A DNA stretch of 64,000 nucleotides, from the NCBI RefSeq assembly GCF_046127645.1, contig NZ_CP175919.1; one strand, written 5' to 3'. Numbering within the stretch: position 1 is the stretch's first letter; every line of letters starts with the position of its first letter. Source of the DNA: Clostridium_F caseinilyticum. Lineage in GTDB: Bacteria; Bacillota; Clostridia; Clostridiales; Clostridiaceae. A program made the position numbers and the translations under genes. Of the stretch, positions 27,157 to 35,800 are shown piece after piece. The notes under the pieces were generated by a model. That model saw only the letters and a list, made by a program, of their open reading frames with translations. It did no database searches and was not told where the DNA came from.

Positions 27157-28410
27157 TTAAAAAAATTCTGTTAAAAATTCCTTTATTTTTAAAAACACAC
27201 CTTTTCCTTCGTTTTCATCTTTATAATGTGATGTATCTTCTTTAGTAATAGCAGCCTCTTTATTTTTTAAATTATCATTTTGAATTTTTACGGGAGTAAT
27301 TAGACTTTTAACTACTCCTACTGAAGATACATATATAGGATTTGCAGCCCCAACATACTCTGGACTTCCAACTCTGAAACTTTTATTGAATATGTACTTT
27401 CCAAATTCTTCTATACCTTTTATTAACGAAAGACCTCCCCCTACTATAACTATATTTGATATATCTTCAAATTGTCCACTTTGTTTTAACTTTTTTTGTA
27501 CCAAAATTAATAATTCTTCTACCCTAGCTTCTACAACTTTTGTTAAAGTTTCTAAATTAATTGTTATATCATTATTATAACCTATATTTACTTTTATTTG
27601 ACCATCTAAATCTAAATTATTTTTTCCTATTACTCCATATTTTATCTTTAATTTTTCAGCTTCAGAAAAAGGTATCTTTAAGCATATGGATATATCATTT
27701 GTTATACTACTTCCACCTATAGATATATTATCAGTTTTAGTTAAAATACCATCTTTATATATAGAAATATCCATAGAATCAGACCCTACATCTATTAGAG
27801 CTGACCCTTGATCCATTTCTTCTTCTTTTAATGCTGCTTTAGCATCAGCTATAGGTGCAAAAACTACTCCTAATATATTATAACCTGCTTTTTGAACTGT
27901 TTTTAATAAATTATTTATTACGGTAGTTTCAGCCAATACTAAATATGCATCTAATTCCATTCTATTACCACTCATACCTATTGGATCTTTTATATTGTTA
28001 TATCCATCTACAATATATTCTTTAGGAATTATATCAACTATTTCTTTATCGTTAGGAACATTAATTATTTGAGTAGCTCTTTTAACTCTATTTACATCTT
28101 TTTTTGTTATTTCATTCTCATCAGAGGATATAGCTACCATACCTTGACTAGATATTAATGTACCTATCCTTCCTGGTAGGGAAATATAAAAACTCTTTAT
28201 ATTTGTATCTACTATACTTTCTAATCTAGTAATGCAATTTTTAATAGACTCTGCTGTACTATCTATATCAATTATTATTCCATTTTTCATTCCATGACAC
28301 TCAGCAGAAGTAACTCCTATTATTTTTGCTTGTCCATATTTGTCACGCTTTCCTGCTGCTGCACAAACTTTTGAGGACCCTATATCCACTCCTATTACGT
28401 AATCCTCCAT
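27157..28410 (-). CDS. ftsA: Cell division protein FtsA
   Basis: FtsA is an actin-like ATPase that tethers FtsZ filaments to the membrane. The start region VIGVDIGSSKVCA is the phosphate-1 motif; ALIDVGSDSMDISIYKDG is phosphate-2; IVIVGGGLSLIKGI is the adenosine motif. The C-terminus ends in a short amphipathic helix (FLKIKEFLTEFF), the usual membrane-targeting end. The ATG at 28410 with AAGGGG ten bases before it gives the conserved MEDYVIGVDIG; the frame is open to 28440, but that extension is atypical. Confidence 0.96.
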   Translation of the reverse strand: MEDYVIGVDIGSSKVCAAAGKRDKYGQAKIIGVTSAECHGMKNGIIIDIDSTAESIKNCITRLESIVDTNIKSFYISLPGRIGTLISSQGMVAISSDENEITKKDVNRVKRATQIINVPNDKEIVDIIPKEYIVDGYNNIKDPIGMSGNRMELDAYLVLAETTVINNLLKTVQKAGYNILGVVFAPIADAKAALKEEEMDQGSALIDVGSDSMDISIYKDGILTKTDNISIGGSSITNDISICLKIPFSEAEKLKIKYGVIGKNNLDLDGQIKVNIGYNNDITINLETLTKVVEARVEELLILVQKKLKQSGQFEDISNIVIVGGGLSLIKGIEEFGKYIFNKSFRVGSPEYVGAANPIYVSSVGVVKSLITPVKIQNDNLKNKEAAITKEDTSHYKDENEGKGVFLKIKEFLTEFF

Positions 28411-28541
28411 GTAGTTTTCACCCCTTTTTAATGTAACCATTAAAATATATATTCAACAAAAAACTCCTATTTCCTTTTTAAATTATTAATTATTATAATT
28501 GTTATTTAATTTATAGTATATAAATTCACTATAAAAAAAGC

Positions 28542-28565
28542 AAAAAAAGGAAAGCTCTGCTTTCC
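28542..28565 (-). terminator. Terminator after the glycosyltransferase gene
   Basis: GGAAAGC...GCTTTCC hairpin two bases past the stop, followed on the minus strand by TTTTTTTGCTTTTTT. Confidence 0.9.
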
Positions 28566-28567
28566 CT

Positions 28568-29842
28568 CTAGTTAACTTTTTCCAGTTCATCTATATTCAT
28601 ACTTCTAGTATGAATTGTATGACTCCATTCCTTATTATCTTTATCCATAATTCCTTGTATTGAAATAGGAAACCAAGTTATAGCATATATAGGATAAACT
28701 ATATAATATAATAATACTTTTAATGTGAATTTTTTTTCCAAAATTAATATTAAAGGTGTATATATTATCTGAAACAATGAAAATAATATTATTAATATAG
28801 TTATAAAATTAAAATCTATAGAATAAACTACACTATTAAAATTAGTAACCATATTTGCTGCCTTCATAGCATATCTAAATAAACTTATTATAGCTGACAA
28901 CCCTAAAAGTATAGCTACAAAAGGTTGTATACTATAAAGTGCACAATCAAAAGCTGTAAAATTAAAGCTCTTAATAGCCTTTTTCATAAGTTTAAAAAAG
29001 TATCTACTAGATACATCCGCAAAGCCTTGCATCCATCTTTTCCTTTGTTTCCATGATTGAGTTAATGTTAAAGGTTTTTCATCATATATTATAGCATCGT
29101 GAGCCCAGCCTACTTTATATCCATTTAATATAATTTTACAAGAAAACTCTAAATCCTCTGTAAGACAAGTAGCACCCCATCCAAGTTCTTTTAATATACC
29201 TGTGTCTATACAAAAACCAGTGCCACCTAATTGACTAGATAATCCTAAATTGTATCTTGCAAGCTGAAACATTCTATTACAAGTCCAAAAAGCAATGGAA
29301 TAGCTTCCTGTTATCCAAGTATCCTCAGGATTTTTACTATCCAAATAACCTTGAACTACCTTATATCCTTTGCACATCTTTTTATTCATTTCTTTTAAGA
29401 AATTTTTATGAACTAAATTATCTGCATCAAATACTGCTATAGCATCATATTTTTTGTCCATTTTGAATATTATATTAAACATCCATTCTAGCGCATAACC
29501 TTTTCCTCTTCGTTTTTTGTCAAACCTTTCTTGTACAATAGCTCCTTTTTTTCTTGCAATTTCAGCAGTTTTATCAGTACAATTATCTGCAATTACAAAA
29601 ATATCATATAAATTTTTATCATAGTCCATCATCTTTAAACTCTCTACTATGTTACCTATAACTAGTTCCTCATTATGTGCTGCTACAATAAGAGCAAATT
29701 TTGTTTTATCATCAATATTCTTATTATTCTTTTTTCTATATATACCAAAAAGAGAAATTATAAGATAATACATTGATATGAAATAAACTATGTATGTTAT
29801 TGCTTTGGAGCTATAATGTACTATTCCATTTATAATATTCAA
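28568..29842 (-). CDS. Family 2 membrane glycosyltransferase
   Basis: This is a GT2 glycosyltransferase of the cellulose/poly-N-acetylglucosamine synthase type. An N-terminal membrane segment (about 12-33) is followed by the catalytic domain with VAAHNEE, the DAD motif in AVFDADN, the acceptor-site ED in CLTEDLEFS and the processivity motif QRKRW; three to four C-terminal membrane segments complete 424 residues. TTG at 29842, six bases after GAGGGGGG, is the likely start. The sugar and product are unknown, and there is no companion export or deacetylase gene next to it. It is a monocistron between ftsA and the plus-strand peptide unit. Confidence 0.85.
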   Translation of the reverse strand: MNIINGIVHYSSKAITYIVYFISMYYLIISLFGIYRKKNNKNIDDKTKFALIVAAHNEELVIGNIVESLKMMDYDKNLYDIFVIADNCTDKTAEIARKKGAIVQERFDKKRRGKGYALEWMFNIIFKMDKKYDAIAVFDADNLVHKNFLKEMNKKMCKGYKVVQGYLDSKNPEDTWITGSYSIAFWTCNRMFQLARYNLGLSSQLGGTGFCIDTGILKELGWGATCLTEDLEFSCKIILNGYKVGWAHDAIIYDEKPLTLTQSWKQRKRWMQGFADVSSRYFFKLMKKAIKSFNFTAFDCALYSIQPFVAILLGLSAIISLFRYAMKAANMVTNFNSVVYSIDFNFITILIILFSLFQIIYTPLILILEKKFTLKVLLYYIVYPIYAITWFPISIQGIMDKDNKEWSHTIHTRSMNIDELEKVN

Positions 29843-30051
29843 TAGTATCCCCCCTCGGTTCAAAAATATTTTAGCATAAATAATAGTTAATTACTATATA
29901 TTATTGCAAATAAATATTATAAATTACTTAATGTATTTTTAATATTATTTATATTTTTAAGAAAATAAGAGGATTTAATAAATATATAGATACAAATTTT
30001 ATCAATAAATAGTTATTGCATATAGTGAATATTTATTATACATAGCTAAAA

Positions 30052-30080
30052 TTGTACTAACTTAAATTATATGATATTAT
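30052..30080 (+). promoter_or_regulatory. SigA-type promoter for a small plus-strand transcript
   Basis: TTGTAC at 30052-30057 and TATTAT at 30075-30080 are separated by exactly 17 bp. Transcription would start near 30087 and run through two small reading frames to the terminator at 30421-30441. Confidence 0.55.
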
Positions 30081-30147
30081 GTAAATATAAACAATAAGTA
30101 TTGCTATTTATAAATCAATATTAGTTTATAAAGGAGGTAGTTAGCGC

Positions 30148-30222
30148 ATGTCGCGGCGCTACGAAAAAATATTTTTTTTAGATTTAAAAAGACTTCATAA
30201 AAAAGATGAGTCTTTCTGGTAA
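30148..30222 (+). CDS. Candidate 24-residue peptide (sORF1)
   Basis: The frame starts ATG TCG CGG CGC and ends in TAA, with a textbook AAAGGAGG nine to ten bases upstream. The product begins MSRRYEKIFF and ends KKDESFW: basic, no cysteine, no signal peptide. I do not recognise it. The codons CGG CGC are unusual in this genome, and the ATG sits in the loop of a possible hairpin made by GTAG...GCGC and GCGCTAC, so start-site access could be regulated. It could equally be a leader or a chance frame in a structured RNA. Confidence 0.35.
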   Translation: MSRRYEKIFFLDLKRLHKKDESFW

Positions 30223-30281
30223 GTTTCTTACAATTAGCTACTAATATTAAAATAATATTAACTTATCAGGAGGATGTTAAA

Positions 30282-30416
30282 ATGAAAAAAAATACTATTA
30301 AATTAAGTTCTATGGATTTAAAAACTATTAATAATAAGAATAAAATAAATTTAAAGAAAAAATCTAAAACTAAAAATCAAGTTTCAATAAAAATGTTAGA
30401 TTATATGATATTTTAA
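30282..30416 (+). CDS. Candidate 44-residue Lys/Asn-rich peptide (sORF2)
   Basis: A 44-codon frame starts at ATG 30282, with CAGGAGG eight bases before it, and stops five bases before a strong terminator. The product begins MKKNTIKLSSMDLKTINN, has 12 lysines, no cysteine, and ends hydrophobic (MLDYMIF). No family is recognised. The run promoter, sORF1, sORF2, terminator gives a compact 350-base unit on the plus strand between minus-strand genes. In AT-rich DNA Lys/Asn frames arise by chance, so translation is unproven; the ribosome binding site and exact fit before the terminator argue for it. Confidence 0.5.
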   Translation: MKKNTIKLSSMDLKTINNKNKINLKKKSKTKNQVSIKMLDYMIF

Positions 30417-30420
30417 AAAA

Positions 30421-30441
30421 GGACCAAAAGGTCCTTTTTTT
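30421..30441 (+). terminator. Bidirectional terminator of the peptide unit and pilT
   Basis: GGACC AAAA GGTCC stem followed by TTTTTTT on the plus strand and preceded by AAAAAA, giving a U-run on the minus strand as well; it lies between sORF2 and the pilT stop. Confidence 0.88.
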
Positions 30442-30490
30442 AATATTACCAAATGTATAATTATTATTCTAAATATTAATATATAGTATT

Positions 30491-31543
30491 TTATAGATTA
30501 ATTATTTTAGTAATTAGATCTTTATCTACTGAATAATTTAATGCAGTTTCATAACTTATAATTTCTCTTTTATATAATTCTGCTAGAGACATATCCATAG
30601 TTTTCATTCCATATTTAGATCCAGTTTGTATAGAGGATTCTATTTGATAAGTTTTACCTTCTCTTATCATATTTCTTATGGCATTTGTAGTTACCATAGT
30701 CTCTAAAGCAGCTATTCTTCCTCCGTCAATCTTATGTACTAATTGCTGACTTATTATTCCTTCTAATACGCTTGCCACTTGTATTCTTATCTGTTCTTGT
30801 TGGTGTGGTGGGAATATATTAACAATTCTATCTATAGTTTTAGCTCCTCCTATAGTATGCAAAGTAGAAAATACCAAATGGCCTGTTTCTGCTGCTGTTA
30901 AAGCTATAGAAATATCTTCTAAATCTCTAAGTTCTCCTATTAATATTACATCTGGATCTTCCCTTAAGGCTGCTTTTAAAGCACTTTTATAACTAATTGT
31001 ATCTCTACCTATTTCTCTTTGATTTATTATACATTTATTATGTTTATGTAAAAATTCTATTGGATCTTCCAAAGTTATTATATGATTAGACCTAGTATTA
31101 TTAATTTCATTAATCATAGCTGCTAAAGTAGTACTTTTACCTGACCCTGTAGGACCTGTTACTAAAATAAGTCCTCTCTTTTTATTAGTTAATTCCTTTA
31201 CTATATCAGGCAATTTTAATTCGTTTAGATTAGGAATCTTTAAACTTACAACCCGTAAAGAAATAGCTATACTTCCTCTTTGTTTAAACACACTTACTCT
31301 AAATCTACCTAATCCTGATATAGAGTAGGAGGTATCTATTTCTCCTTTCTTTAATAAATCTTCAAATTCATCTCCTAATATTTCTTTAGCATAATTATTA
31401 GTATCCTCTTGAGTAAGCTTTTCTTTAAATATCTTACTTAATTGTCCATTTATTCTTATAGTGGGTTCTATTCCTACAGACAAATGTAAATCTGAAGCAC
31501 CAAAGTTAATAGTCTTTTCTAATAATTCTTTTAATTGTTTCAA
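30491..31543 (-). CDS. pilT: Type IV pilus retraction ATPase PilT
   Basis: PilT-type hexameric ATPases power retraction of type IV pili. The N-terminal PAS-like domain carries GASDLHLSVG, and the RecA domain has Walker A GPTGSGKST (about residues 130-138), Asp box and Walker B (PDVILIGELRD), the His box (ETGHLVFSTLHT) and the PilT-specific AIRNMIREGKTYQI. The frame is open to an ATG at 31567, within aroE. A TTG at 31543, eight bases after AAGGAGG and one base past the aroE stop, fits better and gives 350 residues. No other pilus gene is in the window. Confidence 0.92.
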   Translation of the reverse strand: MKQLKELLEKTINFGASDLHLSVGIEPTIRINGQLSKIFKEKLTQEDTNNYAKEILGDEFEDLLKKGEIDTSYSISGLGRFRVSVFKQRGSIAISLRVVSLKIPNLNELKLPDIVKELTNKKRGLILVTGPTGSGKSTTLAAMINEINNTRSNHIITLEDPIEFLHKHNKCIINQREIGRDTISYKSALKAALREDPDVILIGELRDLEDISIALTAAETGHLVFSTLHTIGGAKTIDRIVNIFPPHQQEQIRIQVASVLEGIISQQLVHKIDGGRIAALETMVTTNAIRNMIREGKTYQIESSIQTGSKYGMKTMDMSLAELYKREIISYETALNYSVDKDLITKIINL

Positions 31544-31544
31544 T

Positions 31545-32321
31545 TTATTGTCCTCCTTCAATACCATTTAAGCACCAGAGATCTATAGCACTATAGGCTT
31601 GAAAATCAAGCATTTTTTCTCCATTTATAATAAATGCTCCTTTTTCTTTAGCTTCTTTTAATAACTTAGACCTTCTGGGGATATAATTTAAATCATAAAC
31701 CACACATTTTTTTTTAAGTCCCTTAAGTTCTATAGGTTTTTCTTCTTTAAAATTAGGGCCTCCTATAGGTGTACAATTTACAATTAAATCATAGCTATCT
31801 ATTTTATTTTCGTCCTTACTATTTAATATTTTAACTTTTTTTTCAAATTTTAGTTTTGCTTTCTCAGGATTTCTGGATATTATGCATATCTTCTTTGCAC
31901 CTAACTCTTTTAATGCATAATATATACATTTAGCACTTCCACCTGATCCTATAATGAGACAACTAAGATTTTTAACTTGTATATTATAATATTGTAGACT
32001 TTTTATAAATCCTATATAGTCTGTATTATATCCTACTAATTTGTTTTTCTGTACTACCACAGTATTTACTGCTCCTATTTTATCTGCTGGATATACTATA
32101 TCATTTAAATATTGTAATATTATTTCTTTATATGGAATAGTAGCATTAAATCCTCTTATATTATTTTTATATAAGTTCTTTATAAAATTATCAATTTGAT
32201 CTGGTTTTAAATTAAATATCTTATAAGAAAATGGTATATTATTCTTTTTATAATAATCATTATGTATTTGTGGTGATTTTGAATAACTAATATTTTTTCC
32301 TATTAAACCTGTTATATACAT
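31545..32321 (-). CDS. aroE: Shikimate dehydrogenase
   Basis: AroE reduces 3-dehydroshikimate to shikimate with NADPH in aromatic amino acid synthesis. The 258-residue protein has the N-terminal substrate site SKSPQIHN, the catalytic-lysine segment NATIPYKE, NTDYIGF, the nucleotide fold GSGGSAK and the late KMLDFQA. It is slightly short but complete. Its stop is embedded in the pilT ribosome binding site, so the two are coupled although functionally unrelated. Confidence 0.95.
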   Translation of the reverse strand: MYITGLIGKNISYSKSPQIHNDYYKKNNIPFSYKIFNLKPDQIDNFIKNLYKNNIRGFNATIPYKEIILQYLNDIVYPADKIGAVNTVVVQKNKLVGYNTDYIGFIKSLQYYNIQVKNLSCLIIGSGGSAKCIYYALKELGAKKICIISRNPEKAKLKFEKKVKILNSKDENKIDSYDLIVNCTPIGGPNFKEEKPIELKGLKKKCVVYDLNYIPRRSKLLKEAKEKGAFIINGEKMLDFQAYSAIDLWCLNGIEGGQ

Positions 32322-32398
32322 TTAAACCCTCCTGATTTATATTATAACGATTATAAATTTTCTGTAAAGAATCTTATACTATAAAATAAATAAAACAA

Positions 32399-32441
32399 AA
32401 GAATTAAGAATCATCTTATATGTATAAAATTCTTAATTCTT
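32399..32441 (-). terminator. Terminator after sigK
   Basis: AAGAATTAAGAAT and ATTCTTAATTCTT form a 13-bp stem eight bases past the sigK stop, followed on the minus strand by TTGTTTTATTT. Confidence 0.85.
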
Positions 32442-32448
32442 TATAGTT

Positions 32449-33156
32449 TTATTGAATATTTTTATGATAATTTAATTCCTTGTAAAGCTTTTTAAGTGCT
32501 TTTTTTTCTATGCGTGAAACATAAGATCTAGATATGTTTAGTATACCAGCTATTTCTCTTTGAGTTCTAGGTCTTCCATCCTTTAATCCATATCTCATTT
32601 GAATAACCCTTTTCTCTCTACCTTTAAGACAGGTTTCTATTTTCCCATATAACTTTTGTACCTCAATTTTTGTGGAAACTATTTCTATTATAGAATCCTC
32701 GTCACTACTTAATATATCCATAAGCGAAATTTCATTTCCTTCTTTATCCACACCTATAGGATCTTGAAGATATACCTCACCTTTAGTTTTTTTATTATTT
32801 CTTATGAGCATTAATATTTCATTTTCTATACATCTTGCTGCATAAGTGGCAAGCCTAGTACCCTTTGAATTATCAAAGGAGTCTATAGCTTTTATAAGTC
32901 CTACAGTTCCTATAGATATTAAATCATCAATATCTTTTCCTGGATAAGAATATTTTTTTACTATGTGTGCCACTAATCTTAAATTTCTTTCTACCAAAAC
33001 ATCTTTTGCTAAAGCATCACCTTTTTTTAACCTATCCAAATAATACTTTTCTTCCTCATCACTTAGCGGTTTTGGAAAAGAAGCATTTCCCGTAACATAT
33101 CCTGTTAAAAGTAATGCACTTCCTAGTACATCCCATAAGTAACTAAAAAAGAACAC
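32449..33156 (-). CDS. sigK: RNA polymerase sporulation sigma factor SigK (intact, with pro-region)
   Basis: SigK is the late mother-cell sigma factor. The 235-residue frame is continuous, with no recombinable skin-type element. A hydrophobic pro-region of about 20 residues (MFFFSYLWDVLGSALLLTGY) leads into the conserved PKPLSDEEE. Region 2 (ERNLRLVAHIVKKY, IDDLISIGTVGLIKAID, ATYAARCIENEI) and region 4 (TQREIAGILNISRSYVSRIEKKAL) are complete. Upstream on the minus strand a CATATTAT lies about 25-35 bp before the start and resembles a SigE -10, but this is weak. It follows a PBP gene by 99 bp. Confidence 0.97.
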   Translation of the reverse strand: MFFFSYLWDVLGSALLLTGYVTGNASFPKPLSDEEEKYYLDRLKKGDALAKDVLVERNLRLVAHIVKKYSYPGKDIDDLISIGTVGLIKAIDSFDNSKGTRLATYAARCIENEILMLIRNNKKTKGEVYLQDPIGVDKEGNEISLMDILSSDEDSIIEIVSTKIEVQKLYGKIETCLKGREKRVIQMRYGLKDGRPRTQREIAGILNISRSYVSRIEKKALKKLYKELNYHKNIQ

Positions 33157-33255
33157 AAGCTGCTCCTCCTAATAGTGCTTATTAATATAATATGTCCTTT
33201 GGGATAAAAAAGTGCATGTACAAATAAATATGTATAATTTATTTTTTTGTGCAAA

Positions 33256-34950
33256 TTAGATTGAATTTTTTATTTCTTTAACTATGTCATAAAATATAGG
33301 AACTGCAGTAGTACCAGCACTTTCACCTTCTGTTTTTATGGTAGGTATAAACACTACCATAGTATAATACTTATTATCTTTTTTAAAGAATCCTACAAAC
33401 CAAGCATCTGAAAGTTTCTCTGTTTTACCTTCAGCATTAACTTCTTGCCTTTCATTAGTACCAGTTTTTCCTCCAATTTCTATGTTAGGATCATAAGTTA
33501 AAGTACCTGTTCCTCTTTTTACAACTTCTTTCATTTGTTCCTTTAAACTATTTGCAGAATAAGTTCCTATAATTTGTTCTTTTATAGTATTAAATTCTTC
33601 TACTGTATTATTTTTATCATCTACAAAGGCTTCTAATACATAAGGTTTAACATAAACACCATTGTTAACTACAGTATTTACCATAGATATTGCTTCTATA
33701 GGAGTTATTCTAATAAGTTGACCAAAGGATACTAATGATAAAGTGCCATCACTTAAATTTGGTTTTTCTCCTTTTTCTACTTGAATAGCCCCCTGCTGTT
33801 CATAATGCAAATCTAATACTTTACTATACAGCCCATGTTTTTTAATTATATTATTAATATTATCAAATCCTGTTTTTCTTCCTATTTGTGAAAATATATC
33901 ATTACAGGAAACTATAAATGCTTCTTTTGTGCTAAGGCTTCCATGAGTTCCTTTTTTATTATTTTCAAATTCTCCAGTACATTTAAATCTATCATTTAAT
34001 GACACTTTATTATTTTCCAATAATGACACTTTATTATTTTCCAATGCGGCTTCTTCTGTTATTATTTTTAATATTGATCCTGGAGGAAAGCCATTTTGGG
34101 TTGCAGCCCCTATATTCGTATTAGGCAATGTTTCATCCTTTTGTACCATAGCACGTATCTTTCCTGAATCTGCTTCTGAAAGTATAATACCCACTTGGCC
34201 AAACTCCTTATATTCTTTCTTATTTAAAATCTTTCTTATACTATCTTGAAATTCAGAATCTAATGTAAGTTTAGGGTTTATATTAGATTTAGATTCTTTT
34301 GTTTTTTCCGATATAATTACTCCATCTAAATCTTTTTTATACATTATCTTAGGTGATTTATTATCTTTTACTTTATTGTATATTTTCATCTCTAAAGATT
34401 CTTTATTCTTAAAAGTTTTTTGATCATTTTTATAAGGATTTAATAGCATATTTTCTAATTTCCAAGATTCCTTTTTATCATTCATATTTTTATCTACTTC
34501 TTGTTTTTTATATGCATAAAATCCTTTTACACCTTTTATTTCTTTTAGTTTTTCATAAGTTATTTTATCTATTTCATAATAGTTTTTGCCACTATTATCT
34601 ATTGCCTGATTTTTAGTTATATCATATTTTTCATTATAATTTCGTAAAATGTACATTATCGTCAATAACTTTTCCTCGTCTTTTTCCTGTTTATTATCTT
34701 TAAAAGCACTAGGAACCAAAACAGCATAATATTTATCTTTATATTTTAGCAAGTCATTACCTTTACTATCTAATAGCTTATATTTATTATCTTTTATTTC
34801 TTCTTCATATGCATATTGAGATTCTGCCATAGTAGTTAACTTTTCTGCATCAAAAATCTGAAATTTAACCATTCTATATATAAGAAACAAGAATATAAAC
34901 ATAAATACTAGTAATATTTTATAAGACCTTTTTTTCTCTATATATCTCAT
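33256..34950 (-). CDS. Class B penicillin-binding protein (peptidoglycan transpeptidase)
   Basis: This is a membrane-anchored transpeptidase that crosslinks peptidoglycan. A membrane segment lies at about residues 10-27, then a dimerisation domain, then the penicillin-binding domain with SxxK as SILK in GFPPGSILKI, SxN as SCN in IVSCNDIFSQ, and KTG in IGGKTGTNE. At 564 residues it is in the small class B range (PbpA/PBP2-like). A perfect 24-bp tandem duplication lies shortly after the active-site helix (ENNKVSLLENNKVSL). The gene sits before sigK, so a sporulation role is possible; the domain content does not settle it. Confidence 0.9.
   Translation of the reverse strand: MRYIEKKRSYKILLVFMFIFLFLIYRMVKFQIFDAEKLTTMAESQYAYEEEIKDNKYKLLDSKGNDLLKYKDKYYAVLVPSAFKDNKQEKDEEKLLTIMYILRNYNEKYDITKNQAIDNSGKNYYEIDKITYEKLKEIKGVKGFYAYKKQEVDKNMNDKKESWKLENMLLNPYKNDQKTFKNKESLEMKIYNKVKDNKSPKIMYKKDLDGVIISEKTKESKSNINPKLTLDSEFQDSIRKILNKKEYKEFGQVGIILSEADSGKIRAMVQKDETLPNTNIGAATQNGFPPGSILKIITEEAALENNKVSLLENNKVSLNDRFKCTGEFENNKKGTHGSLSTKEAFIVSCNDIFSQIGRKTGFDNINNIIKKHGLYSKVLDLHYEQQGAIQVEKGEKPNLSDGTLSLVSFGQLIRITPIEAISMVNTVVNNGVYVKPYVLEAFVDDKNNTVEEFNTIKEQIIGTYSANSLKEQMKEVVKRGTGTLTYDPNIEIGGKTGTNERQEVNAEGKTEKLSDAWFVGFFKKDNKYYTMVVFIPTIKTEGESAGTTAVPIFYDIVKEIKNSI
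33997..34044. repeat. Perfect 24-bp tandem duplication inside the PBP gene
   Basis: Two adjacent identical 24-bp units (33997-34020 and 34021-34044) keep the frame and encode eight residues twice (LENNKVSL). Being an exact multiple of three in an exposed loop region, it is likely a recent replication-slippage duplication and may vary between strains. Confidence 0.9.
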
Positions 34951-35034
34951 AATAAAAACACCTCATCTTAGCTAAATTATAACCAAAATAAGGTATTTTA
35001 TTCTAATTTTTTACTATTCAATTTTCAACATATT

Positions 35035-35655
35035 TTATGTTTGCAACAAGTGTTTTATGTTTGCTACCATCATGTCTATAGCAACTCTGTTATGTCCTCC
35101 CTCTGGGATTATTATATCTGCATATCTCTTGGAAGGCTCTATAAATTGCATATGCATTGGTCTTACAACAGTTAAGTATTGATCTATAACTGAATCTACA
35201 GTTCTTCCTCTTTCATTTATGTCTCTTAAAAGTCTTCTTATTATTCTTACATCTGCATCTGTATCTACATATATCTTTATATCTAATAATTCTCTAACCT
35301 TTGGATCTTGAAGCACTAAGATACCTTCTAAAATTATAATATCCCTAGGTTCTACTTTTACAGTTTCTTCTTTTCTATTATGAGTTTCGAAATCATAAAT
35401 AGGCTTTTCTATAGTATTTAAATTTAACAAATTATTTAAATGATCTATTAAAAGTTCATTATCAAAAGCATCTGGGTGATCATAATTTTTTTTGCATCTT
35501 TCTTCAAAAGGTACATTGCTCTGGTCTTTATAATAAGAATCCTGTTCTATCATAGCAATACAAGCTTCATCAAATTTATTATATATTTCTTTAGCTATAG
35601 TGCTTTTTCCTGAACCAGTACCTCCAGTTATCCCTATCAACACTGGGCGTTTCAT
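35035..35655 (-). CDS. udk: Uridine/cytidine kinase
   Basis: Udk phosphorylates uridine and cytidine in pyrimidine salvage. The 206-residue protein has the P-loop GGTGSGKST (residues 11-19), EQDSYYKD, NYDHPDAFD, the conserved EGILVL and RRLLRDINERGR. Length is normal. AAGGGGGAAA precedes the ATG. It lies downstream of trhP, as in the Bacillus trmR-trhP-udk operon, with a 145-bp gap. Confidence 0.97.
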   Translation of the reverse strand: MKRPVLIGITGGTGSGKSTIAKEIYNKFDEACIAMIEQDSYYKDQSNVPFEERCKKNYDHPDAFDNELLIDHLNNLLNLNTIEKPIYDFETHNRKEETVKVEPRDIIILEGILVLQDPKVRELLDIKIYVDTDADVRIIRRLLRDINERGRTVDSVIDQYLTVVRPMHMQFIEPSKRYADIIIPEGGHNRVAIDMMVANIKHLLQT

Positions 35656-35800
35656 TAGTTTTCCCCCTTATTTTTTAGTTTTTTATTAAATATTTAATTA
35701 GTTGTTTTATGTATAATAAAATTCATTTTTACAATATACTAGTTATATACTTCTAAAGGCTTTATTTTCTTTATATTTATACATAAGATATTTTTACATT

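Noticed and set aside
32449..33156. skin prophage scar or split sigK
   Set aside because: The reading frame is continuous with complete regions 2 and 4; no recombination junction can be recognised.
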